A stretch of 64,000 bases of DNA, taken from positions 620,001 to 684,000 of the forward strand of contig NZ_JALJWF010000001.1 of assembly GCF_024168645.1 (NCBI RefSeq), in the 5' to 3' direction. A model generated the notes under the pieces. That model was not told the origin of the DNA and made no database searches. It saw only the letters and a list, made by a program, of their open reading frames with translations. The position numbers and the translations under genes are program-made. Position 1 is the stretch's first letter, and every line of letters starts with the position of its first letter. Source of the stretch: Pseudomonas sp. GGS8. GTDB lineage: Bacteria; Pseudomonadota; Gammaproteobacteria; Pseudomonadales; Pseudomonadaceae. This document shows, in pieces, positions 29,468 through 38,160 of the stretch.

Positions 29468-30378
29468 TGCGGACTCTCTGGTGGTTCATCTTCAGAATTC
29501 GGGGGTGCCGGGTAATTCGGGACTTCACCCAAGCGGCGCAGGCCATTGAAATGCTGCGGGTCTTCGAGGTAGCGCAGCATGACTTTACGCCAGACCGGAT
29601 CGGCGAAGGTTTGCACATGCCCACCCCGGGTCAGTTGCAGCACTCGCGGCGGCGGCGCAGCTTGATACAGTCGGATACCGTTGGAAAGAGGCACCAGCTG
29701 ATCATCGATACTGTGATAGATCAGTTTCGGTACGCCATTGAGCTGTGTCATGGAACGGATCGCACTGTCGCCATCCGGCACCAGCCAGGATAACGGCACC
29801 TGGAACGGCCAGGTCATCCATGACGTGCTCAGAGCGAAACGCCCGACATCGCGGTAACTGGCAGGCACGCCATCGAGCACGAAAGCCTTGAGTTGCCGCT
29901 GGCGCTCGGGATGCTGGGCCAGGTAATGCACGGCCATCGAACCGCCAAGGCTCTGACCGAGAAGGATCAACGGCTTGCCCTTGACCTCCGGCGCCTGGTC
30001 GAGCCATTTGAACGCGGCGTCGATGTCCTGGTAAATCGCCGGCAACGCCGGTTTACCTTCGGACAAACCATACCCGCGATAGTCCACCAGCAACACCTGA
30101 TAGCCCTGCTTCGGCAACCACCAGCTTGCCCCCAGGTGCCACGCCAGGTTGCCGCCGTTACCGTGCAGATGCAGCACAGTGCCTTTGACTTCGACGCCTT
30201 TTTTCGCTGGCAGCCACCAGCCATGCAGCTTGAGGCCGTCGGCGGTGATCAGGGTGACGTCGCGATAGTCGAGCTTGGCTTTTTCCGGGGTGAACGGCTG
30301 ACCGGGCTCGGGGTAAAACAGCAAAGAGTCGCAACCGCCGAGGGTCAGAAGCAGGCAGAAGATACCGAGGATTCTCAT
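29464..30378 (-). CDS. Alpha/beta-hydrolase lipoprotein
   Basis: 304 aa from ATG 30378. Signal peptide with lipobox LLTLGGCDS. The hydrolase core has LHLHGNGGN (oxyanion region), YRGYGLSEGKP, the nucleophile elbow GQSLGGS and a later acidic/His pair (IDDQLVP, GGHVQTF). It resembles the YqiA/BEM46-like membrane-attached hydrolases. Substrate unknown. Part of a minus-strand operon with the DUF1704 protein and the lipoprotein at 31764. Confidence 0.88.
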   Translation of the reverse strand: MRILGIFCLLLTLGGCDSLLFYPEPGQPFTPEKAKLDYRDVTLITADGLKLHGWWLPAKKGVEVKGTVLHLHGNGGNLAWHLGASWWLPKQGYQVLLVDYRGYGLSEGKPALPAIYQDIDAAFKWLDQAPEVKGKPLILLGQSLGGSMAVHYLAQHPERQRQLKAFVLDGVPASYRDVGRFALSTSWMTWPFQVPLSWLVPDGDSAIRSMTQLNGVPKLIYHSIDDQLVPLSNGIRLYQAAPPPRVLQLTRGGHVQTFADPVWRKVMLRYLEDPQHFNGLRRLGEVPNYPAPPNSEDEPPESPQ

Positions 30379-30450
30379 CCGGTGAAGCCTCGCAAGAATG
30401 GGGATGGAACAGAATCCCATGGCAATCAATTAACCTGTGGGATTCGTAGT

Positions 30451-31728
30451 TCACAAAATGTTGGAGTAATCCGCTTCGATCCGGTCCAGGCTCAGGTGGT
30501 TGAGGAAGTTGGAGAAGCACATCCACGCCGACAGCGCGTTCATGTCGCGGAATTGCTCGGGCAGGTACTTGGGCGGCACCACCAGGCCTTCGTCCACCAA
30601 TTGGCGCAAGGTTCGCATGTCCTCCAGAGTGGTCTTGCCGCAGAACAACAGCGGTATCTGCTCCAGCTTGCCTTTACGCACGGCCAACTGAATGTAGTTG
30701 TAAACCATGATAAAGCCCTTGAGGTAGGACAAGTCTTTGGTAAATGGCAGGCCATTCGGCACCGAGCCGCGGAACACCCGACTGGCATTGCCGTAGCTTT
30801 CGGCCATTTCAAAGCCCTGAGCCCGGAAGAACTCAAAGATCTGCAAGAAGTCCGCGCCCTCCTCCACCATGTGAATGGCGCGGGTGCGATTGGTCAGTTT
30901 GCGTAGGCGGCTCGGGTAGGACGCAAAGGTGATGATTTCCATCAGGATCGCCAGGCCTTCCTGAGTCACGGTGGACGACGGCGGGCCTTTGGACAGGAAC
31001 GTGCAGATCGGCTGATTCAGGCCGTTAAGCGTGGTGCCCACATGCACCAACCCTTCGTGGACTTCCAGCGCACGCACGTCACGATTGTTGAACATCGCGT
31101 CGGCGCGGATCTTGATGTAGTCGGCACCGGCCGCCGCGTCGGCGACGATCCCGTCGGACTCGAACACCCGAATGGTTTCCTCGGCCTCGCCAAACACCTT
31201 GTTCAACCGATGTTGCAGCAAGTCGACGGCTTCCTTGGCGGTGAGGACTTTCGGTTCGTCCTTGAGGTCGCCACGGCCGTCGATGTTGTTCAGGTAATCG
31301 GAGAGCATCAGCCCCAGGTCGGCCAACGTCGGGTCGCCGGCGTGAAACGCATCGGACGCCGCGCCGTACAACTCCTGGGAAATCAGCCCGAAATCCTCGG
31401 TGCCGCGCGCTTCGAGCATGCGCACCACCATGCGGTATTCCTTGCACATGCGACGCATGATCTGCCCGACCGGGTTGAACTGACCGAGTTGGCGGGTGAT
31501 GTCGCGCTCGATGTTCTGGAATTCCAGCTTCACTTTGCTGGAGTCGAACGACAACGGTCGATTGAGGTAATAATCGCGGTCCACGGCCGGCATTTCCTTG
31601 CCCTTGCCCTTGAGGAACCCCTTGCGAATGCTGTCATCCCACTTGACCGCATCCAGAACGCGAATCGGCGTCTGCGCCAGCACTATGCGATCGGACAACA
31701 TGCGTATCGTCTGCTGGTATTCGTCCAC
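30451..31728 (-). CDS. DUF1704 'QEGLA' protein, putative HExxxH metallocarboxypeptidase
   Basis: 425 aa. The family name motif is seen as TVTQEGLAILMEI, and upstream of it EVHEGLVHVGT supplies H-E-G-L-V-H, an HExxxH zinc site, with the QEGLA glutamate as likely third ligand. DUF1704 bacterial members were named flavohaemoglobin expression modulating proteins, but the vertebrate members (KIAA0895 / MATCAP) are established tyrosine carboxypeptidases with this same HExxxH arrangement. The N-terminal third (MDEYQQTIRMLSDRIVLAQTP) is helical. No signal peptide, so cytoplasmic. Catalysis here is inferred from the intact motif. Confidence 0.85.
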   Translation of the reverse strand: MDEYQQTIRMLSDRIVLAQTPIRVLDAVKWDDSIRKGFLKGKGKEMPAVDRDYYLNRPLSFDSSKVKLEFQNIERDITRQLGQFNPVGQIMRRMCKEYRMVVRMLEARGTEDFGLISQELYGAASDAFHAGDPTLADLGLMLSDYLNNIDGRGDLKDEPKVLTAKEAVDLLQHRLNKVFGEAEETIRVFESDGIVADAAAGADYIKIRADAMFNNRDVRALEVHEGLVHVGTTLNGLNQPICTFLSKGPPSSTVTQEGLAILMEIITFASYPSRLRKLTNRTRAIHMVEEGADFLQIFEFFRAQGFEMAESYGNASRVFRGSVPNGLPFTKDLSYLKGFIMVYNYIQLAVRKGKLEQIPLLFCGKTTLEDMRTLRQLVDEGLVVPPKYLPEQFRDMNALSAWMCFSNFLNHLSLDRIEADYSNIL

Positions 31729-31763
31729 CCGAAACTCCTGTAGTAAACCGTTACGTGCTGGGT

Positions 31764-32318
31764 TTATTTGGTTTTGGCCAGGCGCTGATAACGCACCGCT
31801 TCGACGAAGACATCGGAATTGGCCGGGTCGTCGAGGTAGGCGAACACCTGATCCAGGCTGTTGTTGATCAACACCCCGTCGCCATCTTCAGTCTGAAAAC
31901 CTTCGCCACTGAGGGCTTCTTGGCCCATGGCCTGCCTGATCTGCTCAAGGTCGAGGTTGTAGACCACCAATTCGTGCTTATCGTTGAGCTCGAACCCGGC
32001 GATGGTGAAATGCCCGCCAAACTGCACCGGCACCTTCGCCGACAGGTACCAGCGATTACCGTGGCGCGCCACCGTGAAAGGATAGGCTTCGCGCTCATGG
32101 GGTTTGGCCCTGAAGTAGCTGACCGCCTGGTAGCGATTGTCGCCGACACGTGTCAGTTCCAGGTTCATCGGCTCGCCCCAGGCGTTGGTGCTGGCCCATT
32201 TGCCGAGCAGCCCTTTGGGCGCGGGCTCGCTGGCGGGCAGCGGCTCCTTGAAGGTCGCCAGACAGCCACTGAGCAGCAGGAACGACAAGGCGATCACCAC
32301 GACACGCCAGGCTTTCAT
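31764..32318 (-). CDS. Lipoprotein of unknown function
   Basis: 184 aa. Signal peptide with lipobox LLLSGCLAT. The mature part is largely beta (GKWASTNAWGEPMNLELTRVGDNRYQAVSYF, WYLSAKVPVQFGGHFTIAGFEL), suggesting a small barrel or lipocalin-like fold, but I recognise no family. First gene of the operon running through DUF1704, hydrolase and 109-aa genes; 35-nt gap to DUF1704. Confidence 0.82.
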   Translation of the reverse strand: MKAWRVVVIALSFLLLSGCLATFKEPLPASEPAPKGLLGKWASTNAWGEPMNLELTRVGDNRYQAVSYFRAKPHEREAYPFTVARHGNRWYLSAKVPVQFGGHFTIAGFELNDKHELVVYNLDLEQIRQAMGQEALSGEGFQTEDGDGVLINNSLDQVFAYLDDPANSDVFVEAVRYQRLAKTK

Positions 32319-32358
32319 TCAACACTCCCTATGAACACTAACCTCAAGTGAACACCGG

Positions 32359-32456
32359 CCCCTGTGGGGGCGAGCCTGCTCGCGATGGCAGTGTGTCAGG
32401 CAACAGAGATGTTGAATGTCAGACCGCCATCGCGAGCAAGCTCGCTCCCACAGGGG
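32359..32456. repeat. REP doublet, second sequence variant
   Basis: CCCCTGTGGGGGCGAGCCTG...CGCGAT (from 32359) and inverse CATCGCGAGCAAGCTCGCTC...CAGGGG (to 32456), about 40 nt apart. The core GCGAGCAAGCTCGC differs from the GCGGGCAAGCCCGC type at 18502 and 22304. Confidence 0.9.
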
Positions 32457-32474
32457 TTAGCCTCCACTCAGGGG

Positions 32475-33191
32475 TTACACCGACGCCAGTACCAAGTGCA
32501 TGTAGCGGGTCAGGATACCGAGCATTTCCTCTTCGGCAACAGGCTCGGCATCGTTGAGCAGGCCCTGATATTCCATCCGTCCGACAATCGCCGTCAACAC
32601 TTTGGCATCTTGTTGTGGCTCGCGGGAACCCAATACTTCGAAAAGCTGGCAGGTGCCCTGCAAGAGAATTTGCTGATGGGAACGCACCAACAACGCCAGA
32701 CGCGGGTTGAGCAACGCTTCCTGGCGGAAGGCTTGCTCGGCCATCAAGTGCTCGCGGCGATTGATCAATTGCCGATGAACATAGTCAGCCATCAGCCGTG
32801 CGATATCGTCCGCCAGCTGTGAGCGGGATTCGGCGGTGCCATCACCGCTGACAACCATCTCGCGCAACAAGCCTTCGTTGCTGGCCCACAACCGGGCCAT
32901 GTATGCCGCGCTGCGTTCCACGTACTGCGCAAAGGTATCGGTGAGCAGGTCATCGATGTCCTTGAAATAGTAGGTGGTGGCCGACAGCGGCACACAGGCC
33001 TCGGCAGCCACCGCACGATGGCGCACGGCCCGCACGCCATCGCGTACGACAATGCGCATCGCCGCGTCGAGAATATCCTGTCGACGCTGTTCGCTGCCCT
33101 GTCGGCTTGCCTTGCGGCCCTGGTACTGAACACTTTCAGCGACCGCAGTGGCGATATCCGCTGCACCTTCTTGAGCCATTGCACGATTCAC
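32475..33191 (-). CDS. TetR-family regulator
   Basis: 238 aa from GTG 33191 with GAGG upstream; an ATG at 33179 is a possible alternative. HTH at about residues 35-80 (QDILDAAMRIVVRDGVRAVRHRAVAAEACVPLSATTYYFKD). C-terminal domain helical, with no informative motif. It is separated from lysS by the lysS terminator, so it is an independent gene. Target unknown; no divergent partner exists. Confidence 0.88.
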   Translation of the reverse strand: MNRAMAQEGAADIATAVAESVQYQGRKASRQGSEQRRQDILDAAMRIVVRDGVRAVRHRAVAAEACVPLSATTYYFKDIDDLLTDTFAQYVERSAAYMARLWASNEGLLREMVVSGDGTAESRSQLADDIARLMADYVHRQLINRREHLMAEQAFRQEALLNPRLALLVRSHQQILLQGTCQLFEVLGSREPQQDAKVLTAIVGRMEYQGLLNDAEPVAEEEMLGILTRYMHLVLASV

Positions 33192-33253
33192 GACAGGTAT
33201 TCCTCTCTAACGTCAAAAGTAACCAATTGATACGTTTGTACCAGACAGGCAAT

Positions 33254-33282
33254 AAAAAGCCGCCTGTTTTAGGCGGCTTTTT
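33254..33282 (-). terminator. Terminator of the prfB-lysS operon
   Basis: 12-bp stem AAAAAGCCGCCT / AGGCGGCTTTTT with a 5-nt loop, T tract on either strand. Confidence 0.95.
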
Positions 33283-33293
33283 AATTGAAACAT

Positions 33294-34796
33294 TTACGCT
33301 TGCGGACGCATGTGCGGGAACAGGATCACATCGCGGATCGACGGTGAGTTGGTCAGCAACATCACCAGACGGTCGATGCCGATCCCTTCACCGGCGGTCG
33401 GCGGCATGCCGTACTCCAGCGCACGAACGAAGTCGGCGTCGTAGTGCATGGCTTCATCGTCGCCAGCGTCCTTATCGGCCACCTGTGCCATGAAGCGCTC
33501 GGCCTGGTCTTCCGCGTCGTTCAACTCGGAGTAGGCGTTGGCGATTTCACGACCGCCAATGAACAGTTCGAAACGGTCGGTGACGTTCGGGTTCTCGTCG
33601 TTGCGACGGGCCAGCGGCGACACTTCGAACGGGTACTGGGTAATGAAGTGCGGCTGTTCCAGCTTGTGCTCGACCAGCTCTTCGAAAATCATCACCTGCA
33701 GTTTGCCCAGGCCTTCGAAGCCGAGCACCTTGGCGCCGGCCTTCTTGGCGATGGCGCGGGCCTTGTCGATGTCGTTCAGGTCATAGGCCGTCAGGTCCGG
33801 GTTGTACTTGAGGATCGAGTCGAACACCGACAGACGCACGAAAGGTTCGCCGAAGTGGAACACTTTGTCGCCGTAAGGCACGTCGGTGCTGCCCAGAACC
33901 AGTTGCGCCAGTTCGCGGAACAGTTCCTCGGTCAGGTCCATGTTGTCTTCGTAATCGGCGTGGGCCTGGTAGAACTCGAGCATGGTGAACTCGGGGTTGT
34001 GCCGGGTGGAAACGCCTTCGTTACGGAAGTTGCGGTTGATCTCGAAGACTTTCTCGAAGCCACCGACAACCAGACGCTTGAGGTACAGCTCTGGCGCGAT
34101 ACGCAGGAACATTTGCATGTCCAGCGCGTTGTGGTGAGTTTCGAACGGCTTGGCCGCCGCGCCACCCGGAATGGTTTGCAGCATCGGCGTTTCCACTTCC
34201 AGGAAGTCACGCTTCATCAGGAAGCTGCGGATGTGCGCAATCACTTGCGAACGCACGCGGAAGGTCTGGCGCACGTCTTCGTTGACGATCAGGTCGACGT
34301 AACGCTGGCGGTAGCGCTGCTCGGTGTCGGACAGGCCGTGGTGCTTGTCTGGCAGCGGGCGCAGGGATTTGGTCAGCAGGCGCACGTTGGTCATTTCAAC
34401 GTACAGGTCGCCCTTGCCGGAACGGGCCAGGGTGCCTTCGGCGGCAATGATGTCGCCCAGGTCCCAGGTTTTCACCGCGGCCAGGGTTTCTTCGGACAAG
34501 GTTTTACGGTTGACGTAAACCTGGATGCGCCCGGACATGTCCTGGATCACCATGAACGAGCCACGGTTGAGCATGAGACGACCAGCCACCTTGACCGGGA
34601 TCGCAGCCTCTGCCAGCTCTTCCTTGGTCTTGTCCGCGTACTTCTTCTGCAAATCTTCGCAGTAGGCGTCGCGGCGGAAGTCGTTGGGGAAGGCCTGGCC
34701 CTTGGCGCGCTCGGCAGCAAGCTTTTCCTTGCGCAGGGCGATCAGGGAGTTTTCTTCCTGTTGCAGGGCTTGCGGGTCGAGTTGTAGGTCGCTCAT
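33294..34796 (-). CDS. lysS: Lysyl-tRNA synthetase, class II
   Basis: 500 aa. N-terminal OB anticodon-binding domain ([26 protein letters not shown]), class II motif 1 region ([17 protein letters not shown]), motif 2 ([18 protein letters not shown]) and motif 3 ([21 protein letters not shown]). It charges tRNA-Lys. Encoded just downstream of prfB, as in E. coli and other gammaproteobacteria; 101 nt between, holding a degenerate REP-like palindrome (34864-34890). Confidence 0.97.
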   Translation of the reverse strand: MSDLQLDPQALQQEENSLIALRKEKLAAERAKGQAFPNDFRRDAYCEDLQKKYADKTKEELAEAAIPVKVAGRLMLNRGSFMVIQDMSGRIQVYVNRKTLSEETLAAVKTWDLGDIIAAEGTLARSGKGDLYVEMTNVRLLTKSLRPLPDKHHGLSDTEQRYRQRYVDLIVNEDVRQTFRVRSQVIAHIRSFLMKRDFLEVETPMLQTIPGGAAAKPFETHHNALDMQMFLRIAPELYLKRLVVGGFEKVFEINRNFRNEGVSTRHNPEFTMLEFYQAHADYEDNMDLTEELFRELAQLVLGSTDVPYGDKVFHFGEPFVRLSVFDSILKYNPDLTAYDLNDIDKARAIAKKAGAKVLGFEGLGKLQVMIFEELVEHKLEQPHFITQYPFEVSPLARRNDENPNVTDRFELFIGGREIANAYSELNDAEDQAERFMAQVADKDAGDDEAMHYDADFVRALEYGMPPTAGEGIGIDRLVMLLTNSPSIRDVILFPHMRPQA

Positions 34797-34897
34797 GTCT
34801 TTAAATATTCCATCAGGTTCGTTGCCCCCGGCTGTCTGCCGGGGTTCGCGGGCAAGCCAAGCGCCTACAGGATCGTGCAGATCCTGTAGGGCGGGCC

Positions 34898-35993
34898 TTA
34901 AAGCCCTTGTTTCAGGCTGGCCACCAGGTATTCGTCGATGTCGCCGTCGAGCACCTTGTCGCAGTCGCTGCGTTCGATGTTGGTCCGCAGATCCTTGATC
35001 CGCGAGGCATCGAGCACGTACGAACGGATCTGGTGACCCCAGCCGATGTCCGACTTGGTGTCTTCCAGAGCCTGGGAAGCGGCATTGCGCTTCTGCACTT
35101 CCTGCTCGTACAAGCGCGCCCGCAACATTTTCATCGCGGTGTCTTTGTTGGCGTGCTGGGAGCGTTCGTTCTGGCAGCTGACCACGGTGTTGGTCGGTAC
35201 GTGAGTAATCCGTACGGCCGAGTCGGTGGTGTTTACGTGCTGACCACCGGCACCGGAGGAGCGGTAGGTGTCGATACGCAGGTCCGACGGGTTGATGTCG
35301 ATTTCGATGTTGTCATCGATTTCCGGCGACACGAACACGGCCGAGAACGAGGTGTGACGACGGTTGCCGGAGTCGAACGGGCTCTTGCGCACCAGACGGT
35401 GCACGCCGATTTCGGTACGCAGCCAGCCAAAGGCGTACTCGCCCTTGATGTGCACGGTCGCGCCTTTGATACCGGCGACTTCACCGGCCGACAATTCCAT
35501 GATGGTCGCGTCGAAACCGCGTTTATCCGCCCAGCGCAGGTACATGCGCAGCAGGATGTTGGCCCAGTCCTGGGCCTCGGTACCGCCGGAGCCGGCCTGG
35601 ATGTCCAGGTAGGCGTTGTTGGCGTCCATTTCACCGCTGAACATGCGACGGAATTCGAGTTTTTCCAGGGACTCGCGCAGGCGCTCGACTTCGGCAGCCA
35701 CGTCATCGACGGCGCCCTGGTCTTCTTCTTCGGCAGCCATCTGCAACAAGTCTTTGGCGTCAGCCAGGCCGGTGTGCATTTCGTCGAGGGTTTCGACGAT
35801 CTGAGCCAGCTGGGACCGCTCGCGGCCCAGTTCCTGAGCGTACGACGGGTTGTTCCAGACATTCGGATCTTCAAGCTCGCGATTGACTTCGGTCAGACGC
35901 TCATGCTTTTGATCGTAGTCAAAGATACCCCCGAATAGTTTCGGAGCGCTCGGACAGGTCCTTGATACTGTTAAGGATCGGGTTGATTTCCAT
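34898..35993 (-). CDS. prfB: Peptide chain release factor 2, made by programmed +1 frameshift
   Basis: The zero frame starts at ATG 35993 and stops after 24 codons at an in-frame TGA (35921-35919) in the context CGGGGGTATCTTTGAC, the standard RF2 autoregulatory site: a Shine-Dalgarno-like GGGGG, then CTT, then TGA C. Shifting +1 joins GAC onward (35920 to 34898), giving 364 aa in all, the family's usual length. The stop-codon reading SPF tripeptide ([15 protein letters not shown]) and the catalytic GGQ ([10 protein letters not shown]) are both present. RF2 releases peptides at UGA and UAA. Co-transcribed with lysS. Confidence 0.97.
35915..35936 (-). promoter_or_regulatory. RF2 programmed frameshift site
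   Basis: On the minus strand: GGGGG (internal Shine-Dalgarno), TAT, then CTT-TGA-C. When RF2 is scarce the ribosome slips +1 at CTT instead of terminating. The element is well known and matches base for base in the slippery core. Confidence 0.95.
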
Positions 35994-36099
35994 GGCGGGC
36001 AGCACTCGTTGGCGAACTTTTGAAAGCCGGCGAGTATAACGTAATCAAGCTGTCACGGCAGCCCGCCTGGCGGCTTTAGCGGCGAATGAACTTTATGGC

Positions 36100-37101
36100 T
36101 CATTCAATTCCCACCTGATTACGCCCATTGTTCTTCGCCAGGTACAGCCCCTTGTCCGCCGCCGAGATCAATTGCCGGCAATCGCTGCCCGCCTGCGGGA
36201 TCATGGTCGACAGGCCGATGCTGATGGTCAGGCACGAACCTTCGGACGGGAAAATGTGCGGAATCTTCAACCCGGCCACGGTCTGGCGCAGTTTTTCCGC
36301 CACTATCCGCGCACCGCCCGGCGAGGTGTTGGGCAGGACCAGGACGAACTCTTCGCCGCCGTAACGGGCCGGCAGGTCCGATGGCCTGGCGCTGGCGTCG
36401 CGAATCGCCGTGGCGACTTTGCGCAGGGCTTCATCGCCTTCAAGGTGGCCAAAACTGTCGTTGTAGGACTTGAAATAGTCGACATCGATCATCAGCAACG
36501 ACAATTGCGTCTGGTCTCGCAACGAGCGCCGCCACTCCAGTTCCAGGTATTCGTCGAAGTGTCGGCGGTTCGACAGCCCGGTCAGGCCGTCGGAGTTCAT
36601 CAAGCGTTGCAGCACCAGGTTGGTATCGAGCAATTGCTGCTGGCTCACGCGCAAGGCGCGGTACGCCGCGTCACGCTGCAACAGGGTCATGTAGGAGCGC
36701 GAGTGATAGCGGATGCGCGCCACCAGTTCGATGTTGTCCGGCAGCTTGACCAGGTAATCGTTGGCCCCGGCGGCAAACGCCGCGCTTTTGATCAGCGGGT
36801 CTTCCTTGGTCGACAGGACAATGATCGGAATGTCCTTGGTTGCCGGGTGATTACGGTATTCGCGCACCAGGCTCAAGCCGTCGAGGCCGGGCATGACCAG
36901 GTCCTGAAGGATCACCGTCGGCTTGATGCGGATCGCCTGGGCGATGGCCTGGTGCGGGTCGGCGCAGAAGTGGAAGTCGATGTTTTCTTCGTTCGACAGC
37001 CCACGGCGCACCGCCTCGCCGATCATCGCCTGATCGTCCACCAACAACACCATGGCGGCGTTTTCGTCGGTTTTGAAGTCGTCGAGCTGTAATTCATTCA
37101 T
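36100..37101 (-). CDS. wspR: WspR: response-regulator diguanylate cyclase
   Basis: 333 aa. Receiver domain at about 15-135 with phosphoacceptor D67 (LQDLVMPG), coiled linker (140-165), then GGDEF domain with active-site GGEEF at 248-252 and inhibitory I-site R239-P-S-D242. It makes cyclic-di-GMP when phosphorylated by WspE, and the I-site gives product feedback. Last gene of the Wsp cluster, separated by 48 nt from wspF. It drives biofilm/wrinkly growth. Confidence 0.96.
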   Translation of the reverse strand: MNELQLDDFKTDENAAMVLLVDDQAMIGEAVRRGLSNEENIDFHFCADPHQAIAQAIRIKPTVILQDLVMPGLDGLSLVREYRNHPATKDIPIIVLSTKEDPLIKSAAFAAGANDYLVKLPDNIELVARIRYHSRSYMTLLQRDAAYRALRVSQQQLLDTNLVLQRLMNSDGLTGLSNRRHFDEYLELEWRRSLRDQTQLSLLMIDVDYFKSYNDSFGHLEGDEALRKVATAIRDASARPSDLPARYGGEEFVLVLPNTSPGGARIVAEKLRQTVAGLKIPHIFPSEGSCLTISIGLSTMIPQAGSDCRQLISAADKGLYLAKNNGRNQVGIE

Positions 37102-37149
37102 GTGCGGTTACCTGAGTACTGCTTGGGCCACGATTGCTGCTAATGATAG

Positions 37150-38160
37150 TCATTTTTGAAAAATCTCCAGCAATCGTGGCGCTATCTTGTCCAGTGGGCG
37201 GATTTCCACGGCAGCGTCGATGGCTGCGGCCGCCTTGGGCATTCCGTACACGGCACTGCTGTTCTGGTCCTGAGCGATGGTCAGGTAGCCCTGTTGGCGC
37301 ATGAGTTTAAGTCCCTGGGCACCGTCGCGCCCCATACCGGTCAGCAGAACACCCACGGCATCACCGCTCCAGTAACTGGCCACACTCTCGAAAAACACAT
37401 CGATCGAAGGCCGATAGATCTCGTTGACCGGTTCGGTGGTGTAGGCCAGCGTGCCGTTCTTCAGCAGGCGAATATGATGGTTGGTGCCGGCCAGCAGGAC
37501 CGTGCCGCTTTGCGGCGGTTCGCCTTCCTGGGCCAGGCGCACGTCCAGGCCGCAGGCGCTGGCCAGCCATTCGGCCATGCCGGCGGCGAATACCTGATCC
37601 ACATGCTGGACCAGCACGATGGCCGCCGAAAAATCCCGTGGCAGCCCCTTGAGCAGCACTTCCAGCGCCGCCGGCCCGCCGGCGGATGAACCGATCGCCA
37701 CCAGGCGCTGGCGCGAGGCCGAGTGGCGGTGCGGGCTCGGTGCCGATCGCTCCCGATTGCTGTGGTCACCGATCAACCAGCCAATGTTGAGGATCTTGCG
37801 CAATAACGGCGCGGCGGCTTCCTGAGCATTGCCGGCCCCGATAGCCGGGGTATCAACCACATCCAGCGCGCCGTAGCCCATGGCTTCGAACACCCGGTGC
37901 ACGTTCTGCTGGCGGTCGACGGTGACGATAACGATCGCGCACGGGGTCTCGGCCATGATCCGCCGGGTCGCTTCCACGCCGTCCATCAACGGCATGATCA
38001 AGTCCATCAGGATCAGATCCGGGGTGTATTCGGCGCAACGTTGCACCGCTTCGGCCCCGTTGCCGGCGACCCAGACCACCTCGTGCGCCGGTTCGAACGC
38101 CAGAGCGCGGCGCAAAGCCTCCACGGCCATGGGCATATCGTTGACAATGGCGATTTTCAT
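37150..38160 (-). CDS. wspF: WspF: CheB-like methylesterase response regulator
   Basis: 336 aa. Receiver with D53 (LMDLIMPLMDG), then a CheB-type methylesterase domain with the catalytic serine in GSSAGGPAALE, a His region (LVQHVD) and the acid in LTGMGRDGAQG. It removes methyl groups from WspA, resetting the pathway; loss-of-function mutants of this gene give the wrinkly-spreader phenotype in P. fluorescens. Start overlaps the wspE stop by 4 nt. Confidence 0.96.
   Translation of the reverse strand: MKIAIVNDMPMAVEALRRALAFEPAHEVVWVAGNGAEAVQRCAEYTPDLILMDLIMPLMDGVEATRRIMAETPCAIVIVTVDRQQNVHRVFEAMGYGALDVVDTPAIGAGNAQEAAAPLLRKILNIGWLIGDHSNRERSAPSPHRHSASRQRLVAIGSSAGGPAALEVLLKGLPRDFSAAIVLVQHVDQVFAAGMAEWLASACGLDVRLAQEGEPPQSGTVLLAGTNHHIRLLKNGTLAYTTEPVNEIYRPSIDVFFESVASYWSGDAVGVLLTGMGRDGAQGLKLMRQQGYLTIAQDQNSSAVYGMPKAAAAIDAAVEIRPLDKIAPRLLEIFQK

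Noticed and set aside
34907..35938. Plus-strand ORF of 343 codons opposite prfB
   Set aside because: Antisense shadow of release factor 2.
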